From Contendibacter sp031732755 (GTDB taxonomy: Bacteria; Pseudomonadota; Gammaproteobacteria; Competibacterales; Competibacteraceae), in assembly GCA_031732755.1 (NCBI GenBank), contig JAVMKI010000078.1:1-64000 (forward strand): DNA of 64,000 nucleotides, in the 5' to 3' direction. How positions within the stretch are numbered: the stretch's first letter is position 1; every line of letters begins with the position of its first letter. Of the stretch, positions 25,247-35,116 are shown one piece after another. The translations under genes and the position numbers were made by a program. The notes under the pieces are model-generated. The model was not told the origin of the DNA, did not search any database, and worked only from the letters and a program-made list of their open reading frames with translations.

Positions 25247-25858
25247 TTATCTGACCAACAATCGTCCGCCCTCGCGCAGGAACAACAGCGCATACGCCAG
25301 CAACAGCAAACCCAAACCGCGCGTGAGAACAATGTAGCCGCCGCTGCGCGGAAGGTGGCGGGCGCGGCCCAGCGCCAAGGCTAACAGTACCTTGGAACCG
25401 ACCAGCAGCGCATAGAACGCGACGATAAACGCCGCTGCCGCTAGCCAACCCTCCCGCCAGGCGTTCAGCACGGTGGGCGCGCCCACGGCCAGCCAGAACA
25501 GATAGGGGCTGGGACTGAGGAAGTTGGCGATCACCCCACGCCGCAACGAACCCGCCGGGTCGGCTGGTTTCAGTTCCGCGCCCCGAAAGCGCAAGCTCTG
25601 AAGGCCCAACCAGGCCAGATACAACCCGCCGCCGAGCTGGATCAGCGCCAGCGGCAAAGTCTGGTCGGTCAGCGGCCGTAGCAGCAGCACCGTCGCCAGA
25701 ATGATCGGCAGGTCGGTCAGCAGCGGCGCCAGCGCTACCTGGACCCCGGCACGGACGCCATGGCGCAACGTTTCACTCGCGATCAGGGCCAGCAGCGGCC
25801 CTGGCGAAAGTCCGCCACTCAGGCCCAGCAACATGCCAGACAGTAGAAAAGCGGTCAT
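25247..25858 (-). CDS. LysE-family exporter
   Basis: 203 residues, about six helices, with the family motif GLSPGPLLALIASETLRHG at the N-terminus and NFLSPSPYLFWL in the middle. The substrate (amino acid or other small molecule) is unknown. Its start overlaps the rsgA stop as ATGA. Confidence 0.88.
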   Translation of the reverse strand: MTAFLLSGMLLGLSGGLSPGPLLALIASETLRHGVRAGVQVALAPLLTDLPIILATVLLLRPLTDQTLPLALIQLGGGLYLAWLGLQSLRFRGAELKPADPAGSLRRGVIANFLSPSPYLFWLAVGAPTVLNAWREGWLAAAAFIVAFYALLVGSKVLLALALGRARHLPRSGGYIVLTRGLGLLLLAYALLFLREGGRLLVR

Positions 25859-26880
25859 GGCGGTGACCGACCCGGTTTCGCCATCGTTTCCAGCGTGGCG
25901 CGCAATTTCCGGTAACTGTCCAGCCGACGTGGAGCAATTTCGCCATCCGCCACGGCTTCCCGCAGAGCGCAGCCTGGTTCGGCATCGTGGCGGCAGTCGG
26001 AGAATCGGCAGCGGCTCAGATAGGGCGCGATGTCGGTGAAACCCCGATCCAGATCGTTCAAGCGGATTTCCCCCAACTCGAAACTGCGCACGCCGGGCGT
26101 ATCGATCAAATCGCCGCCATCCGGCAGATGGTAGAGCGTACTCCCACTGGTGGTGTGGGCGCCGTGGCCGGTAGTCTCGGATACAGCCCGGATACGAATC
26201 GCGCGATCCGGTAGCAACGCCTGGATCAGCGAGGATTTGCCAACGCCGGACTGGCCAGCCAGCAAGCTTACGTGGCCGCGCAACCAGCGGCGCAGATCAT
26301 CCAGACCTTGCGCGGTGTGGCTGCTGGCCAGCAGCAGTGGATAACCGATTCGGCGATAAGGCTCCAAGCGTTCGCGGAATGCCGCCAGCGTCGGCGTATC
26401 CAGCAAATCCAGCTTGTTCAGCACCAGCAGCCCCCGGACGCCGATCATGGCAATGGCGACCAGATAACGGTCGATCAGGGATTCGCTCGGTTCTGGTTCT
26501 GGCGCCAGCACCACCGCCACGGTATCGAGATTGGCGGCGACCGGGCGCGGTTGGCCGTGGTAGTCGAGGCGGGTCAGGAGCGAGCGGCGCTCGCCCACCG
26601 CCACGATGACCCCTTCCCCCGTGCCGGACATTTGCCAAACAATCCGGTCGCCGCAGGCCAGTCGGCCCAGGTTTTGCCGCGCGGCGCAGCGGTACAAGCG
26701 GCCTGCTTCATCCTCGACCACCAGGGTTCGTCCGTGATGGGCGATGACCAGACCGGTCTGTCCCGGACCCAGTCCGGCATCATCCTCGAGTTCCAGTCGC
26801 TGGCCCGCGCGGTCGCGGCGACGTTCTTGTATGCGCAGGATTTGTTCCTGCTGACGCTGAGTCAGCCGGCGGCCAGCCAT
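25855..26880 (-). CDS. rsgA: Ribosome small-subunit biogenesis GTPase RsgA
   Basis: 341 residues. A circularly permuted GTPase that assists late 30S maturation: NKLD (G4) comes before GQSGVGKSSL (G1), followed by TTSGSTLYHL and DTPGVRSF (G3). An OB fold lies at the N-terminus. A zinc finger is at the C-terminus (CRFSDCRHDAEPGCAL). It is divergent from orn, as in many gammaproteobacteria. Confidence 0.96.
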   Translation of the reverse strand: MAGRRLTQRQQEQILRIQERRRDRAGQRLELEDDAGLGPGQTGLVIAHHGRTLVVEDEAGRLYRCAARQNLGRLACGDRIVWQMSGTGEGVIVAVGERRSLLTRLDYHGQPRPVAANLDTVAVVLAPEPEPSESLIDRYLVAIAMIGVRGLLVLNKLDLLDTPTLAAFRERLEPYRRIGYPLLLASSHTAQGLDDLRRWLRGHVSLLAGQSGVGKSSLIQALLPDRAIRIRAVSETTGHGAHTTSGSTLYHLPDGGDLIDTPGVRSFELGEIRLNDLDRGFTDIAPYLSRCRFSDCRHDAEPGCALREAVADGEIAPRRLDSYRKLRATLETMAKPGRSPP

Positions 26881-26998
26881 GCCCGAACTATCCCACGACC
26901 GCCGGATTCGGCGTAAACTTTGGCGCGATCATTGATCCTCCTCGCCAATCTCCCACCGACGGATTTTCTTTCCCACTCCGACCCGATTCCCAGAATCC

Positions 26999-27553
26999 AT
27001 GTCCCCCAATAACCTGATCTGGATTGATTTGGAAATGACCGGTCTGGATTCCCAGACCGACCGCATCATTGAAATCGCCACCATCGTTACCGACAGCCAG
27101 CTCAATATCCTCGCCGAGGGACCGATGCTGGCCATCCATCAGGATGACGCGACGCTGGCAATGATGGACGACTGGAACCAGAAACAGCACGGCGAATCCG
27201 GCCTGATTGCCCGGGTTCGCGCCAGCCAGATCGATGAGCGCGATGCCGAATCGCGAACTCTGGAATTTCTGAGCCTGTACGTGCCCAAGGGTCAATCGCC
27301 CATGTGCGGCAACAGCATCTGTCAGGATCGGCGGTTTCTGGCGCGCTGCATGCCGGAACTGGAAGGGTATTTCCATTATCGCAACCTGGACGTGAGCACG
27401 CTCAAGGAACTGGCCCGACGTTGGTATCCAGAACGGATCAAGGGCTTCAGCAAAGCCTCGACCCATTTGGCCTTGCAGGACATCCGCGATTCCATCGACG
27501 AGTTGCGTTTTTATCGCGAGCGGCTGTTCGTGGCGACGGACGCTGGCGAATAG
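26999..27553 (+). CDS. orn: Oligoribonuclease
   Basis: 184 residues. A DEDDh 3'-5' exonuclease that degrades 2-5 nt RNA and dinucleotides such as pGpG. It has WIDLEMTGLD (first Asp and Glu), GNSICQDRRFLARCMPELE and HLALQDIRDSIDEL, ending the family motif set. Its start lies 118 bases from the divergent rsgA start. Confidence 0.97.
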   Translation: MSPNNLIWIDLEMTGLDSQTDRIIEIATIVTDSQLNILAEGPMLAIHQDDATLAMMDDWNQKQHGESGLIARVRASQIDERDAESRTLEFLSLYVPKGQSPMCGNSICQDRRFLARCMPELEGYFHYRNLDVSTLKELARRWYPERIKGFSKASTHLALQDIRDSIDELRFYRERLFVATDAGE

Positions 27554-27572
27554 ATTCGCAATGACCGACCCG

Positions 27573-28400
27573 TCAGCGCTCGACCGGCAAATCGGGAGTG
27601 TTGCCCCATTCCGACCAGGCGCCGGGATAACCGCGCACCCGAGGATAGCCCAGATAACGCAACACCCAATAAGTATGCGCCGAACGATGATGGGTCTGAC
27701 AGTAAACGATGACCTCCTTGTCGGGAGTAACACCGCGCGGTTCCAGCAACTTCCGCAGCACGGGGTCAGGCTGCAAGCGCAATTGCCGTTGTGGATCCAT
27801 GGCGTCGGTCCAGGGCAGATTCACCGCGCCGGGGATGTGACCACCACGGGCGGCGCGCGCGTCCAGGCCCGCGAATTCGGCGGGAGTCCGCGTGTCCAGC
27901 AGCGCCAAGTCCGGTTGGCCCAACCGCGCCAGGATATAGCTCTGGTCAGCGACCGCCGTTGGCGGATCGGTGAATCGGGCCTGGTAGGTACCGCGCGGCG
28001 GATGGTGGGGCCGCGTCTCCAAGGAGCCGCCGGCGGCATCCCAGGCATGGATGCCGCCATTGAGCAGCGACACCCGTTCGTGGCCAAGCGTCGCTAGCGT
28101 CCACAGCAGGCGAGCGGCGCGACCGTTACCCTCGTCGTCGTAGGCGACCACCTGCCGATTTGGGGTCAGGCCCAGCCGTGACAGCACTTCGCTCAGTTGC
28201 GCCTCGGTCGGCAACAGCCCCATCACTGGCGGTTCGGCCCGAACCAGATTGACATAGTCGAGATGCGCGGCGCCAGGAATGTGCCCGGCGGCGTAACGGG
28301 CCGGATCGCACAAGTCCACGATCAGGACCGCTGGGTCGGCGAGATAGGGTTGAAGCTGTTCCGGTTCGATCAACAGCGACAAGTTGGGCACATTGGACAT
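27573..28400 (-). CDS. Tandem-domain rhodanese sulfurtransferase
   Basis: 275 residues. There are two rhodanese domains. The N-terminal inactive one has DLCDPARYAAGHIPGA, and the C-terminal catalytic one has RGGHIPGAVNLPW and the active-site loop CQTHHRS. It transfers sulfane sulfur (thiosulfate or 3-mercaptopyruvate). The last Leu-Asp-Thr-Arg block (LALLDTRTPAEFAG) precedes the second domain. It ends 20 bases from the convergent orn gene. Confidence 0.92.
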   Translation of the reverse strand: MSNVPNLSLLIEPEQLQPYLADPAVLIVDLCDPARYAAGHIPGAAHLDYVNLVRAEPPVMGLLPTEAQLSEVLSRLGLTPNRQVVAYDDEGNGRAARLLWTLATLGHERVSLLNGGIHAWDAAGGSLETRPHHPPRGTYQARFTDPPTAVADQSYILARLGQPDLALLDTRTPAEFAGLDARAARGGHIPGAVNLPWTDAMDPQRQLRLQPDPVLRKLLEPRGVTPDKEVIVYCQTHHRSAHTYWVLRYLGYPRVRGYPGAWSEWGNTPDLPVER

Positions 28401-28444
28401 GCAAACAGGCTCCTGAATTAAGGATTAGGCATGATAGTTTGCAC

Positions 28445-28472
28445 AAAAAAACCCGGACACGCCGGGCTTTTT
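28445..28472 (-). terminator. Terminator downstream of ETF-QO
   Basis: GCCCGG, loop CGTGT, CCGGGT is followed by TTTTTT on the minus strand, just after the ETF-QO stop. A T run on the other side makes it potentially bidirectional, although no plus-strand gene ends here. Confidence 0.8.
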
Positions 28473-28486
28473 CCAGGCTTCAACGT

Positions 28487-30172
28487 TTACATATTCGGAT
28501 AATTCGGCCCGCCGCCACCCTGCGGCGTCACCCAGTTGATGTTCTGGGTCGGGTCCTTGATGTCGCAGGTCTTGCAGTGGACGCAGTTCTGAGCGTTGAT
28601 CTGCAAGCGTGGGTTGTTACCATCGTTATCTCGAACGATTTCATAAACCCCCGCCGGGCAATAACGCTGCTCTGGGGCGTCGTACAGCGCCAGATTGACC
28701 CGGATCGGGACTGTCGGGTCCTTCAATGTCAAATGGCAGGGTTGATCCTCTTCATGGTTGGTGCTGGAGATGAACACCGAGGACAACCGGTCGAAGCTGA
28801 TCACGCCATCGGGTTTGGGATATTCGACTTTCGGACATTCGCTGGCTTTTTTCAGTTTGGCGTGATCCGGCTTGTGGTGGAAGGTCCACGGCGCCTTGCC
28901 CCGGAACAGGTAGGTGTCGAGCGCCGAATAGGCCATCGCCGCCCACAGCCCCCAACTGAACGACGGCTTGACGTTGCGAACCTGATAGAGTTCCTCCCAC
29001 AGCCAGCTTTGCCGTAACTGTTCGGGATATTCCGCCACCTCGTCCGCGCCGCGCCCGGCCTTGACCGCCGCGAACACCGCTTCCGCCGCCACCATCCCCG
29101 ATTTCATCGCGGTGTGGGTGCCCTTGATCTTGGGCATATTGAGAAAACCGGCGGTGTCGCCGATCAGCACGCCACCAGGGAAGATCAACTTGGGAATGGA
29201 CTGAATGCCGCCGGCGGAAATGGCGCGCGCGCCGTAGGCGATGCGTCGGCCACCCTCGAAGGTGGGGCGAATGTCGGGATGCGTCTTGAAGCGCTGAAAT
29301 TCCTCGAACGGCGACAAGTGGGGGTTGGCGTAGCCTAGGCCGACCACGAAGCCGACCGCGACCTGGTTATTTTCCATGTGATACAGGAAAGAGCCGCCAT
29401 AGGTGCTGGCGTCCAACGGCCAGCCGACGGTGTGAACGATCTTGCCCGGATCATGCTGGACCGGGTCGATTTCCCATAATTCCTTGATGCCGATACCGTA
29501 GGTCTGCGGGTCCACGCCCTCGCGCAACTTGAAGCGCTCGAACAGGGTCTTGGTCAGCGAGCCGCGACAACCCTCGGCGAACAGCGTGTAGCGCGCGCGT
29601 AGTTCCATACCGGGCGCAAACTGCTCGGTTGGCTGACCGTCGCGACCCACGCCCATGTCACCGGTCGCCACCCCGACCACCGCGCCATCGTCGTCGTAGA
29701 GCACTTCGGCGGCGGCGAAGCCGGGGTAAATCTCCACGCCCAGTTCCTCGGCCTGCGTCGCCAGCCAACGGCACAGGTTGCCCAGGCTGATGATGTAGTT
29801 GCCGTGATTGTTCATCTGCGGCGGGGTGGGCAGCTTGTACGAGGTTTCGCGGGTCAGGAACAGAAAGCGGTCCGCCGTGGCTGGAGTGTTCAGCGGCGCG
29901 TCCCGTTCTTTCCAATCCGGGATCAGTTCGTTCAGGGCGCGCGGTTCCACCACCGCGCCAGACAGGATGTGCGCGCCGACCTCGGAACCTTTCTCGATGA
30001 CGCAGACGCTTACCTCGTGATCGTTCTCCGCCGCCAGTTGCTTCAGACGGATGGCCGCCGACAAGCCGGATGGGCCGGCCCCGACGATGACCACGTCATA
30101 TTCCATACATTCGCGTTCCACCGGGCACTCCTTCGATTTGTTTTCAGGTTGTGAGGAGGCGGGCGACGCCAT
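28487..30172 (-). CDS. Electron transfer flavoprotein-ubiquinone oxidoreductase
   Basis: 561 residues. Passes electrons from ETF (fatty acid and amino acid oxidation) to ubiquinone at the inner membrane. FAD motif VVIVGAGPSGLSAAIRLKQ, then FAEGCRGSLTKTL, the family block GGSFLYHMENNQVAVGFVVGL, GDTAGFLNMPKIKGTHTAMKSG and the C-terminal 4Fe-4S site CVHCKTCDIKDPTQNINW. The first 20 residues look like a poor signal; the conserved start may be at MEYDVVIVGAG. The etfAB genes are not in the window. Confidence 0.95.
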   Translation of the reverse strand: MASPASSQPENKSKECPVERECMEYDVVIVGAGPSGLSAAIRLKQLAAENDHEVSVCVIEKGSEVGAHILSGAVVEPRALNELIPDWKERDAPLNTPATADRFLFLTRETSYKLPTPPQMNNHGNYIISLGNLCRWLATQAEELGVEIYPGFAAAEVLYDDDGAVVGVATGDMGVGRDGQPTEQFAPGMELRARYTLFAEGCRGSLTKTLFERFKLREGVDPQTYGIGIKELWEIDPVQHDPGKIVHTVGWPLDASTYGGSFLYHMENNQVAVGFVVGLGYANPHLSPFEEFQRFKTHPDIRPTFEGGRRIAYGARAISAGGIQSIPKLIFPGGVLIGDTAGFLNMPKIKGTHTAMKSGMVAAEAVFAAVKAGRGADEVAEYPEQLRQSWLWEELYQVRNVKPSFSWGLWAAMAYSALDTYLFRGKAPWTFHHKPDHAKLKKASECPKVEYPKPDGVISFDRLSSVFISSTNHEEDQPCHLTLKDPTVPIRVNLALYDAPEQRYCPAGVYEIVRDNDGNNPRLQINAQNCVHCKTCDIKDPTQNINWVTPQGGGGPNYPNM

Positions 30173-30519
30173 CGCGCCCCCGCGATGATTAGGGATTTTA
30201 GGAAAGGCGACCGAAGCCGGGCTAGCCCGAACCGGCTACGGCTCCAGGGATAACTACTCTGAATTAAAAATCATTTTTTGGAACATGCCGGCTTCTCCGC
30301 CCAGTCTGCGGAGGGGCGTCCAACGCAGCCAGCTTACTTTCATCAAAACATGATATATTTATTTTGTTCAAATATTCCAGCAGAGCCTTGGGGATGTTTC
30401 CAGACCGCCCTCGGTAAGCTAACAGATTGAAAATCCACCTTCCCTTGCTCCTCTCCCGCCCGCAAGCGGGGGGATTTGGGCAGATTCTTACAGCATCGAG
30501 TCGTCCCAGGAGGAAAGCC
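30173..30519. other. Intergenic region between ETF-QO and the secreted Ig-like gene
   Basis: About 350 bases without a gene. It contains an AT-rich patch (30335-30376) that could hold promoters for both divergent genes, and a short CCCGC/GCGGG hairpin near 30455-30470. I see no RNA gene, operator or repeat that I can support. Confidence 0.5.
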
Positions 30520-31557
30520 ATGTCCCATCACTATATTCCTCGCGCCTGCCTACTGCTCCCCCTTGCGCTTCCGGCCCTGACCGCGACCGCCGGAGATATT
30601 CAGTTCTTATTGGAGGAACCCACTAGCGGAAGCGCTTACTCCGGGGTTGCCAACGTGCGTGGCTGGGCGGTTTCTTCCGTGGGGATCAACCGTATTGAGT
30701 TGCTGGTGGATGGGGTTGTCAGAACCAATATTCCCTCTGGCGGCCTGAGAACGGATGTTGGGAACGCTTATCCCAGTTACCCGAATTCCTCGCAATCCGG
30801 GTTCTCCATGGCTCTCAACTACTCCGGACTGTCGGCGGGATCGCATACCATCGGGATCAACGTGGTTGACAACGAGGGCGCAAAAAAAAGCACAACGGTT
30901 CCCTTTAGTGTCGCTCGATTCAACACGTCTTTCATCTCGGATCCAGCCACGGTCAGCTTGAGCGCCGCGACCATTACCGACGACAACGACAAGGCTATTT
31001 CCATCAGCAACCTGCAAGCGGGCGGCAAGGCTTATAACGTTCGCCTGGAATGGCGTACCGCCACACAAGGGTTCGCGCTGACTTCAATCAGTGCGGTAGG
31101 TGGAGGAGGCGATGGAACTGCCCGGTGGAGCGCCCTGACCAACGTGTGTTGCAAAACCGGTTCGCTCACCTATCAAATAACTATCGACGGCGTCACCAAA
31201 AGTTCAACAACCAGCTCCTGCGGCGTGGACCCTAGCTTTGAAGGATTTGCCAGCACCACCGCTGGTGCCAAAAGCTTTGCAGCCACAGTAACTTCGTCGG
31301 CGTGCAGCATCACCCAGCAGGCTAGCGGAAGCGTGACGTTGGCCAAGGACGCCTGCTACCGGTTTCAACTCGATCTTGAGAGTGGATCACTAGTCAACAA
31401 GTTTGGTACTGTCACTTGCCCCTCTTCCGCCGAGGCGCAGACCCTTCAGGAAGAACCCGCGGCGACGCCAATGGCGATCTTCCCGATGCAAGCGGAGGAT
31501 CCATCGAGCGCCGGCTCGGAAGGCTTGAGCTTGCTGAAGAGCATTGGTCAGCCCTGA
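30520..31557 (+). CDS. Secreted protein with Ig-like domain
   Basis: 345 residues. Start ATG 30520 follows AGGAGGAAAG. The signal peptide ends near ALTATAGDIQ. Residues 28-125 look like a bacterial Ig-like domain (VRGWAVSSVGINRIELLVDG, then DVGNAYPSYPNSSQSGFSM and LSAGSHTIGINVVDNEGA), a pattern seen in surface and secreted proteins. The C-terminal part is Ser/Thr-rich with seven cysteines, including a CC pair, and no domain I recognise. It is probably periplasmic or extracellular; function unknown. Confidence 0.82.
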   Translation: MSHHYIPRACLLLPLALPALTATAGDIQFLLEEPTSGSAYSGVANVRGWAVSSVGINRIELLVDGVVRTNIPSGGLRTDVGNAYPSYPNSSQSGFSMALNYSGLSAGSHTIGINVVDNEGAKKSTTVPFSVARFNTSFISDPATVSLSAATITDDNDKAISISNLQAGGKAYNVRLEWRTATQGFALTSISAVGGGGDGTARWSALTNVCCKTGSLTYQITIDGVTKSSTTSSCGVDPSFEGFASTTAGAKSFAATVTSSACSITQQASGSVTLAKDACYRFQLDLESGSLVNKFGTVTCPSSAEAQTLQEEPAATPMAIFPMQAEDPSSAGSEGLSLLKSIGQP

Positions 31558-31628
31558 TTCACGAGTTTTGCACAGTTCGCCCACGACGCTAGCTTGGCCA
31601 AGGAGGGCCGGCTACAATCCATTCTGTC

Positions 31629-31716
31629 GGAGAGGTGGCAGAGCGGTCGATTGCGACGGTCTTGAAAACCGTTGACCCGCGAGGGTCCGTGGGTTCGAAT
31701 CCCACCCTCTCCGCCA
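31629..31716 (+). tRNA. tRNA-Ser (UGA anticodon)
   Basis: An acceptor stem GGAGAGG/CCTCTCC, a D-loop GGTGGCAGAGCGGTCGA, an anticodon loop CTTGAAA with TGA at 31663-31665, a long variable arm as in class II tRNAs, a T-arm GGGTTCGAATCCC and an encoded CCA (31714-31716). A TACAAT -10 box lies at 31613-31618. It reads UCA and other UCN codons. Confidence 0.97.
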
Positions 31717-31768
31717 CCCTTCATTCTCCCTCCCTGTATTCCGCCGGTTTCCGCTTCCAGCATCCGCG

Positions 31769-32689
31769 CTACGTCGGTAATGGCACCGGCGGCGGTTCGC
31801 TGGCCGGATCTTCGTGAATCAGTACATCGGCGTTCGGAAACACGGCCATGATCGCCGCCTCCACCTCGTCAGCCACCCGGTGTGCTTCCACCAGCGGCAT
31901 TTGATCGTCCAGCATCAGGTGCAACTGAATGAAATAGGTCTGCCCGGAACGGCGGGTGCGGATATCATGAATGCCACGCACCCGCGCATGGCCGCGGGCG
32001 ATTTCCTTGATGCGCGCATGCACTTCGGGTGGCAACTCATGGTCCATCAGCAGTTGCACGGCCTCATAGCCAATGTGGCCAGCGCTATAAAGAATGTACA
32101 ACGCGATGCCGATGGCGGAGATAGGATCCGCAAGCGGCCAGCCCAGCATCGCCAGGCCCAGCGCCAACAGGGTAGCGGTGTTGGTCAACAGGTCGGTGGC
32201 GTAATGCAGCGCGTCGGCCCGGATTGCGGTGGACTGGGTGCGACGAATCACATGGTGCTGAAACAACAGCAGCACGACCGTGGCGGCGATGGCGAATAAC
32301 AGCACGCTGACGCCAACCAGCGCATCGTTCAACGGCTGCGGATACAGTAATCGGCCCACCGCGTGCAAGATCAGGAACACCGCCGAGCCGGCGATGAACG
32401 CCGCCTGCGCCAGACCGGCCAGCGGCTCGGCCTTGCCGTGACCGAACCGATGCTCGCGGTCGGGCGGCTGCAAGGAATAATGCACCGCCAGCAGATTGAT
32501 CAGGGACGCCGCCACGTCCATCATGGAATCCACCAGTGAAGCCAGTACGCTGACCGATCCCGTCAGCAGCGCCGCAACCAGCTTGGCGGCGATCAGCACC
32601 GAGGCCGTCGTGACCGAGGCATAGGTCGCCAGCCGCAACAAGCGACCGGCCCGCGCGGGATCAAGGGTTAGCCGGGTTTCGTCATTCAT
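31769..32689 (-). CDS. fieF: Cation diffusion facilitator (FieF/YiiP-like)
   Basis: 306 residues. Six helices with the metal site residues in LASLVDSMMDVAASLINL and ALHYATDLLTN, and HRFGHGKAEPLAGLAQA between. The cytoplasmic C-terminal domain has HDIRTRRSGQTYFIQLHL. It exports zinc or ferrous iron in exchange for protons. It ends about 50 bases after the convergent tRNA-Ser. Confidence 0.93.
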   Translation of the reverse strand: MNDETRLTLDPARAGRLLRLATYASVTTASVLIAAKLVAALLTGSVSVLASLVDSMMDVAASLINLLAVHYSLQPPDREHRFGHGKAEPLAGLAQAAFIAGSAVFLILHAVGRLLYPQPLNDALVGVSVLLFAIAATVVLLLFQHHVIRRTQSTAIRADALHYATDLLTNTATLLALGLAMLGWPLADPISAIGIALYILYSAGHIGYEAVQLLMDHELPPEVHARIKEIARGHARVRGIHDIRTRRSGQTYFIQLHLMLDDQMPLVEAHRVADEVEAAIMAVFPNADVLIHEDPASEPPPVPLPT

Positions 32690-32833
32690 GGTTAAATGCC
32701 GCCGTTCATCTGAAATTGCTCCATCTTATCTGGCTCTCATCCATCGTGAAGGTACGAATCCGCGGGTCAGAGGGAATCACCACCTCCACCGCGGGCGCGG
32801 CTCCCGACTTCATCCATTGAGGATCCCCATCCC

Positions 32834-35101
32834 ATGCTTGCCACCCTGCGCCGTATCGTCCAGGAGGTCAGCGCCGCGCCGGATTTGCCCAAGGCGCTGG
32901 CGATCACGGTCAACCGGATTCGGGACACGATGCGGGTCGCCGCCTGTACCGTCTATCTGGCTGATGAGGACAATCAGAACTACGTGCTCATGGCCACGGT
33001 TGGCCTGAATCCGCAAGCCGTCGGTCAAGTCCGGCTCAACGCAGGGAAAGGTCTGGTCGGACTGGTCGCCGAACGTCAGGAACCCATCAATTTGGAGGAT
33101 GCGCCCCACCATCCTCGATTCCACGCCGTCCGCGAGGTGGACGAGGAAGATTATCATGCTTTTCTGGGCGTACCACTCATCCAGTATCGCCGAGTGTTGG
33201 GCGTGCTGTTGGTCCAGGACACCGCCGTGCGCCAATTCCAGCCGGACGAGGTGGATTTTCTGGTCACCATCGCCGCCCAACTGGCCAGCATTCTCAATCA
33301 CGCTATTCTCAGCGGCACCACCCAGGAACTGCTCAGCTCCTCGACCACCAGCGTCCGCGTCCTGCGCGGCGTGCCTGGCGCTCCGGGCGTGGCGATAGGC
33401 ATCGTCACCGTGCCCCATCTGCTGGCTGACCTTGACGATGTGCCGGACCGTCCGGCCCAGGATGGCGCCGCCGAGGAAACGGCCCTTCACGCCGCCATCG
33501 CCGCCGTCGAACAGGAATTGCGCGCGGCCAGCGACCGGCTGGCGCCGCTGCTGCCGCCCACCGAACAGGCGCTATTCGCGGTCTACCGGATGATGCTCAG
33601 CAGCGACAGCCTGATCCAGGATGCACTGACCGGCATCCAGGCCGGCCACTGGGCGCCCGCCGCCTGGCGCGACGCCGTGCTGGCGCGGGTCCAGTTACTG
33701 GAACAAGCCGAAGACCCCTATCTGAGCGCCCGGGCCGAGGATATCCGCGATTTGGGCCAACGGGTGCTGCATCGCTTGCGCGCCGCCCCACTCCACGCCC
33801 TGGAGCCGGCGGCGGCGCGTTGCGTGCTGGCGGCCGAGGAAATGAGCGTGGCGCATCTGGCGGCGGTACCGCCGGAACAATTGGCCGGCATCATCTGCCT
33901 GCGCGGCTCGGCCCTGTCCCACATCGCCCTGTTGGCGCGGGCCATGGGCATCCCGGCGGTGATGGGCCTGGGCGACCGGCCGCTGGGCCGGTTCGAGGGC
34001 AACCCCATCATCGTGGACGGCTATCGGGGCCAGGTCTATCTCAACCCGGACCCAGTCACTCTCGCCGAATACCAGCGGATCATGACCGCCGACGCCAAAC
34101 TGACCGCCGAACTGGGCGAGCTGCGCGACCTGCCCGCCGAAACCCGCGACGGTCACCGGATTCCGCTCTACGCCAAGGCCGGATTGCCGACCGACGTCAC
34201 CGCCGCTCGCACGGTCGGCGCCGAGGGCATCGGCCTGTATCGCACCGAATTCGCGTTCATGGTGCGCGAATCGTTCCCCAACGAAGACGAACAATATCAG
34301 CTTTACCGCGAGATGCTCGCCGCTTTCGCGCCGTGGCCGGTCGTGATGCGCACCCTGGACATCGGCGGCGACAAGAACCTACCCTACTTCGCCATCGTGG
34401 AGAGCAATCCATTTCTGGGTTGGCGGGGAATCCGCTTTACGCTCGATCACCCGGACATTTTCCTGACCCAGTTGCGCGCCATGTTGCGCGCCAACGCGGG
34501 GCTGGACAATCTGCGGATTCTGTTCCCGATGATCACGACCGTCGAGGAAGTGGACGAAGCTTTGCGGCTGCTGGCGCGCGCCGAGCGGGAATTGCGCGCG
34601 GACGGTTATGTCGTGGTCCACCCGCCCGTGGGAGTCATGATCGAGGTGCCCTCCGCCGCTTGGCAAACCGAGCAACTGGCCCAGCGCGTGGATTTCCTGT
34701 CGGTGGGCACCAACGACCTGACTCAATACCTGCTGGCGGTGGACCGCGACAACGCTCGCGTCGCCAACCTGTACAATAGCTTGCACCCAGCGATGCTCAA
34801 GACCATTGCCCACATCATCGCGCACAGCCATCGCGCTGGCCGGCCGGTCAATCTGGGCGGAGAGCTGGCGTCCGATCCCGGCGCCGCCGTGTTGCTGCTG
34901 GGGATGGGGGTGGATGGGCTGAACCCCAGCGCCGTCAGCGTGCCGCGCGTCAAGTGGGCGATTCGCAGCTTCACCCACGCCGCCGCTCGGGAACTGGCCC
35001 GGCAGGCGCTGGAACTGGACACTGTCCGCCAAATCCGCCGGCTGCTCGACGACGCCCTGCGGCGCGCGGGCCTTGGCGAGATCGTCCACGAACCGACCTG
35101 A
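32834..35101 (+). CDS. ptsP: PTS enzyme I-Ntr (GAF domain plus phosphotransferase)
   Basis: 755 residues. A GAF sensor domain (residues 15-165) is followed by the PEP-utilising enzyme I core. The phospho-acceptor His363 is in GSALSHIALLARAMGIPAVMG, then YRTEFAFM, GDKNLPYFAI and the PEP-binding VDFLSVGTNDLTQY. It starts the nitrogen PTS relay from PEP to NPr/HPr and PtsN; the GAF domain in other bacteria senses glutamine or 2-oxoglutarate. It is divergent from fieF. Confidence 0.95.
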   Translation: MLATLRRIVQEVSAAPDLPKALAITVNRIRDTMRVAACTVYLADEDNQNYVLMATVGLNPQAVGQVRLNAGKGLVGLVAERQEPINLEDAPHHPRFHAVREVDEEDYHAFLGVPLIQYRRVLGVLLVQDTAVRQFQPDEVDFLVTIAAQLASILNHAILSGTTQELLSSSTTSVRVLRGVPGAPGVAIGIVTVPHLLADLDDVPDRPAQDGAAEETALHAAIAAVEQELRAASDRLAPLLPPTEQALFAVYRMMLSSDSLIQDALTGIQAGHWAPAAWRDAVLARVQLLEQAEDPYLSARAEDIRDLGQRVLHRLRAAPLHALEPAAARCVLAAEEMSVAHLAAVPPEQLAGIICLRGSALSHIALLARAMGIPAVMGLGDRPLGRFEGNPIIVDGYRGQVYLNPDPVTLAEYQRIMTADAKLTAELGELRDLPAETRDGHRIPLYAKAGLPTDVTAARTVGAEGIGLYRTEFAFMVRESFPNEDEQYQLYREMLAAFAPWPVVMRTLDIGGDKNLPYFAIVESNPFLGWRGIRFTLDHPDIFLTQLRAMLRANAGLDNLRILFPMITTVEEVDEALRLLARAERELRADGYVVVHPPVGVMIEVPSAAWQTEQLAQRVDFLSVGTNDLTQYLLAVDRDNARVANLYNSLHPAMLKTIAHIIAHSHRAGRPVNLGGELASDPGAAVLLLGMGVDGLNPSAVSVPRVKWAIRSFTHAAARELARQALELDTVRQIRRLLDDALRRAGLGEIVHEPT

Positions 35102-35116
35102 AACCGGGGGCGACGA

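Noticed and set aside
31635..31817. 60-residue frame beginning in tRNA-Ser
   Set aside because: It translates the tRNA itself.
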